Positions 1 through 10,252 of a stretch of DNA of 64,000 nt are shown in pieces. Location of the stretch: contig OZ024826.1 of the NCBI GenBank assembly GCA_964016985.1, forward strand, positions 69,346,768 through 69,410,767, given 5' to 3'. Both the position numbers and the translations under genes were made by a program. The stretch is from Anodontia alba. Taxonomy: Eukaryota > Mollusca > Bivalvia > Lucinida > Lucinidae. How positions within the stretch are numbered: the stretch's first letter is position 1; the number at the start of each line of letters is the position of its first letter. Below the pieces are notes generated by a model that searched no databases, was not told the DNA's origin, and worked only from the letters and a program-made list of their open reading frames with translations.

Positions 1-6
1 CTTATT

Positions 7-251
7 TTAACCCTTAAAGCGCCAATCACAACAATTGTCGTCTGCTTTGTCTTCTGCCGGTTACTTTAAAAGTCATTGTTGCAAACAGTGTGGACCCAGA
101 TCAGACTGCTCCTTTAGGAGCAGTCTGATTTGGGTCCACATTGTTTGCCTATATGCAAAAATAGGTTTGAAAAGTTTGCAAGAATATTCAGCAGATGACA
201 TAAACAGACGACATTTTTAGATGCAGGTTTTCTTGGCGTTTTAAGGGTTAA
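7..251. mobile_element. piggyBac-like MITE with internal hairpin
   Basis: TTAA occurs at 7-10 and 248-251, directly outside ends that read CCCTTAAAGCGCC (from 11) and GGCGTTTTAAGGG (to 247), a 13-bp inverted repeat with one mismatch. TTAA duplication plus CCC...GGG ends is the piggyBac signature. The interior holds a nearly perfect hairpin (about 90-160) with arms starting GTGGACCCAGATCAGACTGC. No transposase fits in 237 bp, so it is non-autonomous. The reading frame at 35-220 is a by-product of the hairpin. Confidence 0.8.
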
Positions 252-485
252 TGGTTAGATTGACCTATTTACTTTGCGTTTAATAGGTTTATATTTTACT
301 GACACATTCTTAAACAAGTAATTTTTCGGTCTTCAATGCGTAACAATTATGCCTGATTACTCGAGAGTATTCATTTACTACTAAGCTTGCTAAGTCAAAC
401 TGCCGACAAGCTTTCAGTTTATGGGAGGATTAACCTGTTTAATCCATTATTAATTTTTGACTATTCTTACCCCTGCATGGGGTTC
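252..485. other. no gene seen
   Basis: AT-rich sequence between the MITE and the minisatellite. No exon-like frame or repeat is recognised. Confidence 0.4.
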
Positions 486-488
486 CAC

Positions 489-572
489 AGGTGCCTGGTG
501 CCTGGTGACTGGCTGATTGGTGCCTGGTTGACTGGTGCCTGGTTGACTAGTGCCTGGTTGACCGGTTCCTGG
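489..572. repeat. short minisatellite, unit about 15 bp
   Basis: Imperfect copies of TGGTGCCTGGTTGAC run up to the motif GGTTCCTGGGAACAGG at about 565. The same motif recurs at about 4149, on the other side of the retroelement. Confidence 0.7.
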
Positions 573-735
573 GAACAGGTAAATTCAAGGAATATTCAAT
601 CACGTGAATTCTAAAAATGGAATAGTAAATAATCTAACCTGATCATGTGACCTAGGTGTGGTCAATAATAAATATAGGTAAAGATAGCTGTGAAAGTGGG
701 CCTCCCTGGCGAACTCCAGGGGAAGCTGGCCTTAG

Positions 736-1539
736 TCATGTGAGAGCACAGCTGGGTTTGAATAACATAAGGCGCCACATTTGAAAGTCGGCCAGGTTCA
801 TGAATTCTCGAAATGTCGTCTGCCACAACATGTCGTCAATCAGTCCTGGTATATGCTTGGCTGTAACATGGAAATTGAATTTGGCCGACAGCCAGAACAG
901 GGTCCTGAGACAAGACATAATAAAAGGATTAGCCGAGGTGCATCGATTGATGGTAGCTACTGAAGTTACTTTATCAGTTTGAATGTAAATGCGCTTGCTC
1001 GACCAAGCTGAAGCCCATCTACAGACTGCCAGGAAAATTGCTAATATTTCCTTGGCATTAATGTGAAAGTCTGCCACCTGGGGCCAATCTTGTTGCCAGT
1101 TTGTATAGAACCAGTCCCCATCATAAATGGCTCCACCCCCTAAGTTACAGCTGTCTGTGAACACTGAAGTTATAGGTTGTTTGTCTAGAAGCATGGAACG
1201 ACCATTGAAGGATATCATGAAGTTATGCCACCACAAAATATCTGCTGTAATGCTGCTGCTTAGTTTAATTTTATGACTGTCTGTCTTTAGCGCATTTATC
1301 GTGTTGATAATGTGGCGCGAAAAAACTCTGCCGCCATACACCACACTTGCGCAAAAGTTGAGCTTCCCAGCAAGGGATTGCAGTTGCTTCTTAGATGCTC
1401 CCTTGCAATGCAGAAAGAGAGACAGTTCTTGTCTTATCTGTATGAGCTTTTCATCAGGTAACCTGAGGCACATTGCGATGGAATCAATTTCTATGCCCAG
1501 AAAAGTGATTCTTGTGTAGGATCGATAACTTTCTTCCAA
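736..1539 (-). pseudogene. RT thumb/RNase H region of DIRS-like element
   Basis: This open frame of 267 codons carries the block LQSLAGKLNFCASVVYGGR, which in DIRS-like and related polyproteins joins the RT thumb to RNase H. RNase H follows, with acidic positions in SVFTDSCNLGGG, in INAKEILAIF and in IQTDKVTSV. Near the end, HIPGLIDDML stands where intact copies have a motif of the type H-I-P-G-x-x-N-x-x-A-D-x-L-S-R, so the C-terminal part is eroded. It follows the RT fragment at 1491-1685 after a frameshift. Role: strand transfer and RNA removal in reverse transcription. The element is dead. Confidence 0.65.
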
Positions 1540-2351
1540 TTAATATGGAAGCCTAACTTCCTGAGTAAGGAAATAAGGGTATTCATAGCAGACAAACAGT
1601 CTTGAAGTGTATCGGCTTTGACAAAAAAATCATCGAGGTAGACAACCGTGGCTGTCAAGCCACGTCTGATGAGCATCTGCCTCACAGCCTGAGTAATTCT
1701 ATGGAAAATGCCAGGTACTAGCTTACTTCCAAAACAGAGACGGGTGTCTCTGAGGTACAGTTTTTTGACTGAATTGCCACTTCAGGCCTGTGACCTATTT
1801 ACTATGCTCTGATATTTTAACATGCCTATAAGCAGCTTGAAGATCAACTTAGCCATGTAACACCCCTCCGTGACCAGGGCTGCTGCATCGTCAACCCATG
1901 AAAATTTTTGATGACAGTCACTGGTACAGTAATCTTTGACTGTTCGTCCTTTTGGTAATGAGCAATCATGAATCAGTCTCACTCCCCCATCAGGCTTAGG
2001 GATAACTCCCATAGGGCTGACAATCCTTGGGGGCTGTGAGACCACCTCATAATGTCCTAACTGAATTTCCTTAAGGACCTGTGCTGTTGCTTGTTCATAG
2101 AGTAGGCTACCTGGCTGAGCTGACCTATGATTGCTACATTCCACCGATGCAGGTGATGCATCTTGATCTATTATATCAAAGCCATATCGAATGCCAATGA
2201 GGAGAAAATCTCTATCAAAATCATCCTGTAGTTCCTCTTCCCAGGCTGAAAGGCGTAAGCCATCTGGTGGACTTGCCGATACACTTTCTAGTTTTTTGTT
2301 TGAGCGTGGGTCACCGCTGAATGTAGCAAATGACATCCAGGGTGCGAGCAT
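1491..2351 (-). pseudogene. reverse transcriptase core of DIRS-like element
   Basis: Two frames together cover the RT palm. The first (2351-1782) has VSPMGVIPKPDGGVRLIHD, typical of RT fingers, followed by a degraded stretch where the first catalytic aspartate of the palm would lie. The second (1685-1491) has VVYLDDFFVKAD, the YxDD catalytic box. At least one frameshift separates them (about 1690-1790). The frame begins inside the zinc-finger segment. It functioned as an RNA-dependent DNA polymerase in the source element and cannot be translated intact here. Confidence 0.65.
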
Positions 2352-2790
2352 TGGTGCACAAATTTACAAGAGTCCTTGTAATGACATCCCCCTCTGGTAT
2401 TGAAAAGTTTGCAAATAACTCTACCATCTAAGGTGAGGGGTGAGCTGGTGGCAGGGGGTTTTGATAACTGCAGACCACTCCCTTTTTGGGGCTGACCATT
2501 GGGGCGGGATATGCGGGGTTGCAAGTAAACCGAGTGCAAGTGCACCAACAAAAATCATGAGCACACTGGAGTTTCCTATACTCTCTGTGGTACGACAATA
2601 CATACACTAAATTATACCGTTGAACCAGTTGGCATATTTTTGTTGTGTACGACAGGTAGTCTAAGATTGCCTCGCCAGTGAGTTTAGATTCTTGGTGCAG
2701 TTTATACAGGATGGCCAGGTTAGCTATGGTCCACTGAGCCAGGGTCACATTTTCTAGTCTTGGGTTTTTGGGGCCTGATTTCAACACCAC
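2288..2790 (-). pseudogene. gag C-terminal region with CCCH zinc finger
   Basis: Frames 2790-2428 and 2551-2288 overlap and are offset. The first is a helical segment beginning near SGPKNPRLENVTLAQWTI and continues the gag after a frameshift at about 2785. The second holds ICKLFNTRGGCHYKDSCKF followed by VHQC, a C-x7-8-C-x5-C-x3-H type zinc finger, then a further Cys/His pair (CSHPGCHLLH). In DIRS-like elements such a finger sits between gag and RT, presumably for RNA binding. Confidence 0.6.
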
Positions 2791-3556
2791 CTGGTGTGCC
2801 CCTGTCCCCCCCTACAATAAATTCTTCTTCCACGCCCCTGCTAATGAAATCCACGATGTCATAATGAGTATAGGCTGACTTACCGTTAATGGCCGAGGAC
2901 AAGTAGATTTGTGGATCCTTCCAAGAATGGTTAACAGATGTCTGTGCAACGTTTGCGCCATCTGCCAAAAGTGATCCGCTCGATCCATTAGTACTAGAAT
3001 TAATCCCTGGTGTCTGAATTGCACTAAGGTCACCGGCAAGCCCATTTTGCGCTTGCATTTGTCCACGAACTAACTGATTTAATAGTCCTTGCACGTAACT
3101 GTCAATTGTTGATTGTGTAGACTGGGCGCCGCCATTTTTCTGATCATATGACAGGCCCGATGTCGTTGATTGTTTACTTGTTGTCTGCGCGCCCTCTGTT
3201 GACTGTGCGCGCACTTCATTGGTTGAATTCGTTTGGGTAGTCCCAGTAGCGTCTCCCATTTGATGTTCCACCTCGGAACCTAAGGTAGTCCCGCCACTTA
3301 GAGCACGCACGCATGACAGGATCAGTTTCTTCTGTCCTAAGGGGATCTTTGATTTCGAAAGATCCTCTTCATCTAATAGTTTAAGGGCCTTGAGTGAGGT
3401 GAACCCTTCCTCAAAGAGTTTTTCCACGGTGCCCGTGTTTATTTTGTTTTCTCGCGCCCATTCCGCTACCACTTCTTCGGGGGTCATGGTGACGATAGTC
3501 ACAATGTTTTCGTCAGAATTTTGTACATTTAACGACAAACTTTCTGCATTAAACAT
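2720..3556 (-). pseudogene. gag-like protein with SAM-like N-terminal domain
   Basis: This is a 278-codon frame from an ATG at 3556. Residues about 27-90 read as a small helical domain with LFEEGFTSLKALKLLDEEDL and KIPLGQKKLILSCVRAL, the pattern of a SAM domain (helix 5 ending in L-G-x-R/K-x-x-I/L). A Ser/Thr/Gln-rich linker follows (about 90-220), then SSAINGKSAYTHYDIVDFIS, a conserved-looking segment. The frame leaves the gag sequence near 2785: the downstream homologous stretch is in another frame. The nucleocapsid role is inferred from position. Confidence 0.6.
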
Positions 3557-3565
3557 TTTCAGAGT

Positions 3566-3790
3566 TCAATCCATACTCACACACATGGTTCTCTTATTGC
3601 AACACTGGCGAAACACTGGCTCTATTTCCATGCAGAAATAACAGTCTTTAGCCTGGCAAAACGCACTGCAATCTAATGCCTTCGCTACTTCTGCTTGTCT
3701 GATGTCCCTCTTGCTCCGAATGTATCTGACCAAGCGACTTATTTCCGATTCTGACAGTAAATACCAGGTCGAAATTTTAAAAAAAAATCG
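3566..3790 (-). pseudogene. small Cys-rich open frame upstream of gag, unknown
   Basis: Reading the minus strand from about 3790 to the TGA at 3568-3566 gives about 70 open codons without an obvious ATG. It begins near STWYLLSESEISRLVRYI and ends with the cluster CSAFCQAKDCYFCMEIE and a CC pair. The composition (amphipathic helix then cysteines) is more protein-like than chance. It stops 10 bases before the gag ATG. It may be the remains of a small leading ORF, a host-derived piece, or coincidence. No family is recognised. Confidence 0.35.
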
Positions 3791-3956
3791 GTGAATAATG
3801 TTTGTTGATCGATCGTTCCTTGTTTAATTTTGAACCACGTCAGATGAGTAAACGTCTGCACCGATTGTAACACTTTTATATTCAACAATGTGAAGTCCTA
3901 TGTATAATCCATTCGGTACTACATTAACACAGTTTAAATAACACACTTATATATAG

Positions 3957-4350
3957 AAGACAATTTAGCAAATTTAAATATGGCGGCGATATGCGATGCT
4001 GCTTGCTGCGTGGCCGCTCGGGCAATGATGCTGGGTCCGCCAAAGTAAGGATCAGTTACATTCTTATCAAGAGGGATAAGGGCAATTCTGATTGGCTAGA
4101 TTGAGACACGTGATGAGCAGTTGGTGGAGATATAAAAATGTATGCGTCGGTTCCTGGGAACAGGTAAAGTTTTGTATCTCCACCCTCTGCTCATCACGTG
4201 TCTCAATCTAGGCAATCAGAATTGCCCTTATCCCTCTCGATAAGAATGTAACTGATCCTTACTTTGGCGGGCCCAGCATCAATGCGCAAGTGGCCACACA
4301 GCAAGCAGCATCGCATATTGCCGCCATATGTAAATTTGCTAAATTGTCTT
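3957..4350. repeat. long inverted repeat, arms about 180 bp
   Basis: The arm at 3957-4137 and the arm at 4171-4350 are reverse complements at roughly 90 percent identity; both hold GGATCAGTTACATTCTTATC and GAGACACGTGATGAGCAG (or complements). The 33-bp loop contains GTTCCTGGGAAC, itself a palindrome. The left arm is the leader side of the DIRS-like element. Confidence 0.85.
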
Positions 4351-4352
4351 CC

Positions 4353-5035
4353 TCTCACTCAGCATTCACTTGAAGTTGGAATCTTATTCTGTGGTTTTTT
4401 TTTTTTTTTTTTTTATTTTGTCATTATTATATTCATCATGTGTAGTTTTAGTTTTGTAGATTAGGTGGACCATTTATACGAAATGCAACCTGAATGCATA
4501 TGTGGAATCAGAAAGTCATGTGCACTCTTGTCTATGGAATATTACAGACATTGTACTTGTGAAATGTGTCCAGGCAATGAACTCTTCAGGTATATATTGT
4601 GACAATGAATTTTCAGCACCTGGATTATCCTGACTCTAGACTATCTGTGGTGTGAATTCCAGCTCTTGGATTATAACATTCAGACTCTTTCTTGAGCATG
4701 GAGATCATTTGCTTTCTAAGCAAATGACATATTAATTATGATTGCATCATTATAAGATTGTTTTATATGATTGCGCTATACCTTGCCAATTCACAATGCC
4801 TGCTATATTATTGCCTATTGCTTGCTTCTGATCAAATGGTCTACATTGAACCCTAACCCAGACTGCCTCTTTAATACCGAGTCAGCCTCCAGTTTGCATC
4901 ATAAGCAGCATTGCTTTGTAAGGGGAAAAAATTAATATAATGGATATATCCTATGGTTCAGTTCAGAGGAATACATCAAGTTCCAATTACTGTCTTACTT
5001 CACCGATACAGATTGTCGATAAAGAACTCATTTTC
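4353..5035. other. no gene seen; poly-T tract
   Basis: A T tract lies at 4396-4414. The rest is AT-rich, without convincing exons or known repeats. Confidence 0.4.
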
Positions 5036-6319
5036 TATGAGGGTGAGTCAATAAGTAACCAGCCTAACTTATTTCCGGTTGAGATCCACCTTTTCTTTTT
5101 CGATGTAATTGCCCACTAGTGTGATGCACTTAGACCAACGGTGTTCAAGTGCCATCAGCCCAGAAATGAAAAAGTCAGGGTCCTTTCCATTGACCCACTC
5201 CTCAACTGCTGTCACGACTTCATCATCAGACCGGAAATGAAGTCCATGATATCCTTTTTCAAGTTTGGGAATAGGAAGAAGTCGCTAGGAGCCAGGTCAG
5301 GCGAATAGGCAGGATGTGGTATTAATTCATACCCGTTTCGCTCTACAGCGTCCATTGCAACTTTGCAAGTTGGTACTCTCGCGTTGTCCTGTTGCAGCAA
5401 AACACCTTTAGAGAGTTTACCTCGGCATTTTTTCACGGATGGCGGTTCTCAGCTGGTCTAACAAGTTTGCATAGTACACTCCAGTTATTGTACTTCTCTT
5501 GGGTAAAAAGTCCAACATAATAACGCCTTTTGCATCCCAAAATACTGTGGCCATCACCTTGCCAGCAGATGGTTGCGTCTTGAACTTCTTTGGCCTGGGG
5601 GACCCAGGTCCTACCCACTGATGACTCTGAGCTTTATTCTCTGGCTCATAATAATGAACCCAAGTCTCATCTACAGTCACCAGACGCAAAAGAAAATCAT
5701 CTTTTGACCTAAAACGCTTCAACAAGGCACTGCATACGGATGCTCTGGTTGCCATTTGCTCATCGCTAAGGGATTTGGGGACCCAACGGGCTGTTAGCTT
5801 GCGCATACCTAAACGATCATGTAAGATTGTTGAAACGCTACCATCTGAAATGCCTAATGCCTGCTCTATTTCTTCCACCTGAATTCGCCTATCAGAGTAT
5901 ACCAGATCCCGAACTTTCTTACATATTTCTTCGTCGGTGGCATCCAGTGGGCGTCCAGACCTGGCTTCATCTTCTAAAGATGTTCTACCGAGTTTGAATT
6001 CCCCTACCCAGAATTTAACCTGAGCATAAGATGGTGCAGAAGACCCATAAACATCGGCTAACTCGCCATGTATTTCCTTGCCTGTTTTACCTTTTAAATA
6101 CAAGTACCGATTACAGCACGGTACTCAACTTTAGATGAAAAGCATGCCTTTGCATCACTAGCCATGTTTGACATTTAATATCTTATTAAGGAATGACTCG
6201 ATACGTGTGCAATTTTGTACCCATGTATAAAACATATATTGAAACAAAGCTTGAAAATCGTGACCGTCTCGGTCCATCGGAAATAAGTTAGGCTGGTTAC
6301 TTATTGACTCACCCTCGTA
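5036..6319 (-). mobile_element. mariner element 1 (Tc1/mariner), 1280 bp
   Basis: The element runs 5038-6317, flanked by TA at 5036-5037 and 6318-6319. The terminal inverted repeats are about 39 bp, starting (T/C)GAGGGTGAGTCAATAAG, with one mismatch at the first base. The full length and paired ends are typical of mariner. It holds one transposase pseudogene on the minus strand whose stop codon lies in the terminal repeat. Confidence 0.92.
5069..6165 (-). pseudogene. mariner transposase, three frameshifts
   Basis: The ATG is at 6165-6163, giving MASDAKACFS; a frameshift near 6108 precedes the long frame 6103-5417. The N-terminal helix-turn-helix pair spans about residues 15-110 (GISDGSVSTIL, then RKLTARWVPKSLS). 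The catalytic triad is D,D34D: VDETWVHYYEP, LLQQDNARVP and SPDLAPSDFFLFP, with 34 residues between the last two aspartates. A second frameshift lies in an A run at about 5419-5424, a third near 5235. The last frame ends NRK-stop at 5071-5069. The enzyme cuts and pastes DNA at TA sites; this copy is inactive. Confidence 0.88.
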
Positions 6320-7120
6320 TCTTCGAACAGAGAAATAATGAGTTTCAATTCTTGGCATCTTGGGTGTAAGATGAAATTACGTCTAAGTTCATCCAATATG
6401 ACATACAATTTTAAGGAATAAGAACACTATATAATACATCTTTCACTCTTGTGTTAAGAATCGTCTGTAACCCAACTGTGATGTAATCACTCTTCAGATC
6501 TACACATAGATCTGGAGAGTACCTCTTTCCTTCCTGAAATCCGGTACAAGCATAGAAAATCGTGATTTTTAAGGAGGTGTTAATTATTAAGAGACTTGTT
6601 TTACACTATTTATATGTTCAAGTCTAAATTATAATAGACTGTGTATCTATATATTAAATCCTTGGAGTTATTTTATATATAATTTATTTGGATAATCTTA
6701 CCGTCACGATGAATGATTTATCCATTAAATTACGTCTTATAGATTATTAAAATATAAAATTATTCTCTAATTGAATAAGTTGGTTTCGCGTAATACAGTA
6801 ATTTATTCATAATAAGAATATTCTATTATTATATATTTTGATGATTGATTAATCTATCCTCACGATTCCAGCTACATTTGTGCAGAATAGTTAATTCTAT
6901 CTCTGAAACTATATGTTTAGTGTTATCAGAGATACTAAAATTAGTTTTACTTTGACTCAACATTTATACTTATCAGTCATTCTATATTACTTGAAGCTAC
7001 ATAAACTCCCCTATTCTTGTATTAGTAGGGAAGTTTAAGGCATTCATGGACTAATTATTTTGTATATTATACTTTCGCATAAAAGGAAATAATATCGGAA
7101 GCACTTCCTTTTTTCCCTGT
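6320..7120. other. AT-rich region, no gene seen
   Basis: Very AT-rich with scattered short palindromes. No exon-like frames. Confidence 0.4.
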
Positions 7121-7124
7121 CACA

Positions 7125-9035
7125 ATTATTAATCCTCTGCAGTGAAGCGGATGGGGGATTATAGAAATGGCCTTCGTCTGTCCATCTGTCCGTCTGTCCT
7201 TCTGTAACACTTTCTTGCCCGCTCCATATCTCCTGAACCCTTTGAAAGATTTTCATTAAACTTTGGTCAAATGTTCGCCTCAGTGAGTCGATGTGCAGAA
7301 CCCACAAGTCAACCATGCCAACTCAAGGTCACAGGTCAAGGTCATGGGTTTGAGCCTTGAATTTCATGTCCGCTCCATATCTCCTGTACCCCTGGAAGGA
7401 TTTTCTTTAAACTTTGTTCATATGTTTGCCTCAGTGAGACGATGTGCAGAACTCATAACTCAACTATGCCGACACAAGGTCAAGGTCACAGTTCAAGGTC
7501 ACAGATTTGAGCCTTGAATTTCGTGGCCACTCTGTATCTCCTATACCAGTGGAAGGATTTTCTTTAAACTTTGGTCAAATGTTCACCTTAGTGAGACGAT
7601 ATGCAGAATCAACCATGCCGACTCAAGGTCAAGGTCACAGTTTAAGGTCATGGGTTTGAGCCTTGAATTTTGTGTTCGCTCTGTATCTCCTTTACCCCTG
7701 GGACGATTTTCTCTAAACTTTGGTCGAATGTTCACCTGTGGGACGATCTGCAGAACCCATAACTCAGCCATGGGGACTCAAGGACAAGGTCACAGTTTAA
7801 GGTCGCGAGTTTGAGCCCTGAATTTCATGTCAACTCGATATCTCCTTTACCCCTATAAGGATTTTCTTTTAAGTTTGGTCAAATGTTTGCCTCAGTGAAA
7901 TGATGTGCAGAACCCATAGCTCAACCATGCAGACTCACAAGGTCACAGTTCAAGGTCATCGGTTTGAGCCTTGAATTTTGTGTCTGCTCTGTATCTCCTT
8001 TACCCCTGGGAGGATTTTCTCTGAACTTTGGTCAAATGTGCACCTCAGTGGGACAATGTGCAGAACCCATAACTCAGCCCTGCGGACTTAATGGCAAGGT
8101 CACAGTTGAAGGTCACGAGTTTGAGCCTTAAATTTGGTGTCGGCTCCATATCTCCTTTACCCTGGAAGGATTTTCTTTAAACTTTGGTCAAATGTTTGCC
8201 TCAGTGAGCTGATGTGCAGAACCCATAACTCAGCTATGCTGACTCAAGGTCAAGGTCACAATTGAAGGTCACCAGTTTGAGCCTTGAATTTTGAGGTCAC
8301 TCCATTGCCATTCAGACTGCCTTGTTAAATTTGGGTCAAATGTTCGCCTTAGTGAGATGATGTGTAGATAAACGTCAAAAAGATTGCCTTTGGAAACAAA
8401 GAACACACCACAGGTCAGAAAATGGGAGTCTCGCTTTTATTGAGACTCTTCATAAGCAGTAATGAACTTTGCAACACTGCTTACGCCCTCTAGCGTATAC
8501 ATGAGCAGAACTCCATCTTCAAATGTACCATAATGGGCCCAATGATCCCAAAGGAAATGAAATATAATCTGCACTATGGTAAAGTACGGGGAGAACCTAT
8601 AACTCAACAATGCAGATTCAAGGTCAAGGTCACAATTGAAGGTCATCTGTCTCTTTCTTTTTCGCACCATATCTCCTGAACCCTTTGAAAGATATTCATG
8701 AAACTTTGGTCAAATGTTTGCCTTATTGACGCGATGTGCAGAATCCATAACTCAAGCATGCCGACTCAAGGTAAAGGTCACAGTTAAAGGTCACGAGTTT
8801 GAGCCTTGAATTTCATGTTCACTCCATATCTCCTGAACCCTTTGAAAGATATTTATTAAATTTGGGTCCAATGTTCACCTTAGTGAGATGATGTGCAGAA
8901 CCCATAACTCAACAATGCAGACTCAAGGTCAAGGTCACATTTGAAGGCCACCAGTTTGAGCCTTGAATTTTGAGGCCGCTCCATTGTCATTCTGCGGCGG
9001 GGGATATAGCTGTCCTTCAGAGTGCCTTGTTATTA
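7125..9035. repeat. minisatellite-cored element A, unit about 153 bp
   Basis: The head (about 7130-7200) has GCGGATGGGGGATTATAGAA and short GTCTGTCC repeats. About ten core units of about 153 bp follow, each with GATGTGCAGAACCCATAACT and CTCAAGGTCAAGGTCACAG. The end (to about 9035) has TGCGGCGGGGGATATAG. The array is interrupted at 8368-8590 by an unrelated repeat. Architecture matches Pearl-type bivalve elements. Frames inside it are by-products of repeats. Confidence 0.8.
8368..8590. mobile_element. short interspersed repeat nested in array A
   Basis: One core unit is split between GATGTGTAGA and GAACCTATAACTCAAC by about 220 bp that do not belong to the array. The inserted sequence has GTCAAAAAGATTGCCTTTGG and the pair GAGTCTC/GAGACTC. 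Its reverse complement recurs at 60153-60338. Confidence 0.75.
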
Positions 9036-9061
9036 TATCCAGAATAATAATAATAATAACA

Positions 9062-9092
9062 TTAGTAAGTAAGTAAGTAAGTAAGTAAGTAA
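9062..9092. repeat. (AAGT)n microsatellite, probable LINE 3' tail
   Basis: About seven units of TAAG/AAGT followed by CGACTTTATT. On the minus strand it reads AATAAAGTCG(TTAC)n, a short-repeat tail as in CR1/L2 LINEs. Confidence 0.7.
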
Positions 9093-9454
9093 CGACTTTA
9101 TTTTTTGAGGGTTACAACATTTAGCACCTACACAAATACATGTAATAGCTAATCTTCCATGAGGCCCTCAGTATATACATATGTACATATTACACAAGTA
9201 AACAAAATGTCAAGATGGTATTGTACATGTAACTATAGGTTCATTTGAAGACTGAAATAAGTAATGAGGAGGAGACAAAGAGACAAAAAAAAAAGGCAAA
9301 TTATTTTTACCTGCCAATACATCACAATACAATATGCTTCATTTACAAGATATCTTGCTGAAATGAAATGCAAGAAATTGTATGATTATATTGTGTGAGG
9401 AATGTATATAAGCATAATTATAACTATTAAATAAGAAGAAAAACAGGGAATTGT

Positions 9455-9970
9455 TTAACCTTGATCCTGCTGAACCCGGATATGTCCTGCCTTTGCAAAC
9501 AGTGTAGATCCAGATCAGTTGAATTCTGAAGAAGCCAACTGATTCGGATCTGCACTGTCCTCCATTTAGTATGTGAATTTATATCAACACTTCGGATCAA
9601 GTAGACTGACTGGTGGGGGTGGTCGGGTGGTGCGAAGGTGCTGTGTATCTTACATCACTGGGGCGTCCAACTGATATTGGCTTGCAGTTGGGCAAGGCCT
9701 GCTATCCTTGTAGTGGGTAAGGGTAGAGGGGGAATGTTTTTATTTCTTCTGTTTCTTCACTTTCATTCCTGTTCCTCTTTCTTCCCTGTCCCTCTCTTTC
9801 ATCTCCTCTACTCTCTCTTCTATCTCTTTTCTCCCTTTCTCTGGGAGATGACACAAAATGACCCTCAAGGGTTGACGTGTCGTTAAACCCCAACACAATC
9901 AAAAAGACTGACTGGCAGAAAATTAGAAATGGGTGTAGCATCCCAATTTATTCAGCAGGGCAAGGGTTAA
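9455..9970. mobile_element. piggyBac-like MITE 2 carrying a SINE
   Basis: TTAA at 9455-9458 and 9967-9970 flanks imperfect terminal inverted repeats CCTTGATCCTGCTGAA and TTCAGCAGGGCAAGGG. The interior has CAAACAGTGTAGATCCAGATC, shared with the MITE at 7-251. A SINE splits it at 9603-9915. Confidence 0.78.
9603..9915 (+). mobile_element. SINE with 11-bp target duplication
   Basis: AGACTGACTGG occurs at 9603-9613 and 9905-9915 and flanks a body of about 290 bp. The 3' end reads GTCGTTAAACCCCAACACAA with a short A tail, like other SINEs in the window. A pyrimidine tract of about 105 bases fills 9737-9843. Clear pol III A and B boxes were not found at the 5' end, so its RNA origin is open. Confidence 0.75.
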
Positions 9971-10198
9971 GTCTCATATAAACTCTAATTACCTGTACAG
10001 CACAGCAGATAATCTTATAATTACAAACAGACAAGTGAAACATTTTTGAAAACCTTGATCTCTACACAAAAATGAATAAATGATAAGGCATAAAGAGTAT
10101 TCATGTAATTTCAACCTTCACATACAAGACAATTGTACAGTTTTTCTATACATGATAATGCATGTGCCACATCAATAAAGCTGTAGTTTCTTGGGTTA

Positions 10199-10222
10199 TT
10201 TTTTTTTTTTTTTTTTTTTTTT
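10199..10222. repeat. poly-T tract
   Basis: About 24 T at 10199-10222, next to the MITE-like copy; it may be the tail of a minus-strand retrocopy. Confidence 0.7.
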
Positions 10223-10252
10223 CCTTTCCTTCCCCATATCCACACAAAGTCC

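Larger units (their letters stand above)
565..4168 (-). mobile_element. decayed DIRS-like retroelement (minus strand)
   Basis: In minus-strand order the region encodes a SAM-like domain gag, a helical segment, a CCCH zinc finger, a reverse transcriptase and an RNase H, in frames broken by several shifts. This domain set resembles DIRS-type (tyrosine recombinase) elements of invertebrates. No tyrosine recombinase frame is seen, so it is a deletion product or a relative. The motif GGTTCCTGGGAACAGGTAAA occurs in direct orientation at about 565-584 and 4149-4168 and may mark the ends. The right end sits in the loop of a long inverted repeat (3957-4350). A Gypsy-like origin is less likely because neither protease nor integrase is seen. 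Confidence 0.55.

Noticed and set aside
736..4168. Gypsy-type LTR retrotransposon
   Set aside because: No protease, integrase or long direct repeats are seen; the gag type, CCCH finger and RNase H linkage fit DIRS-like elements better.
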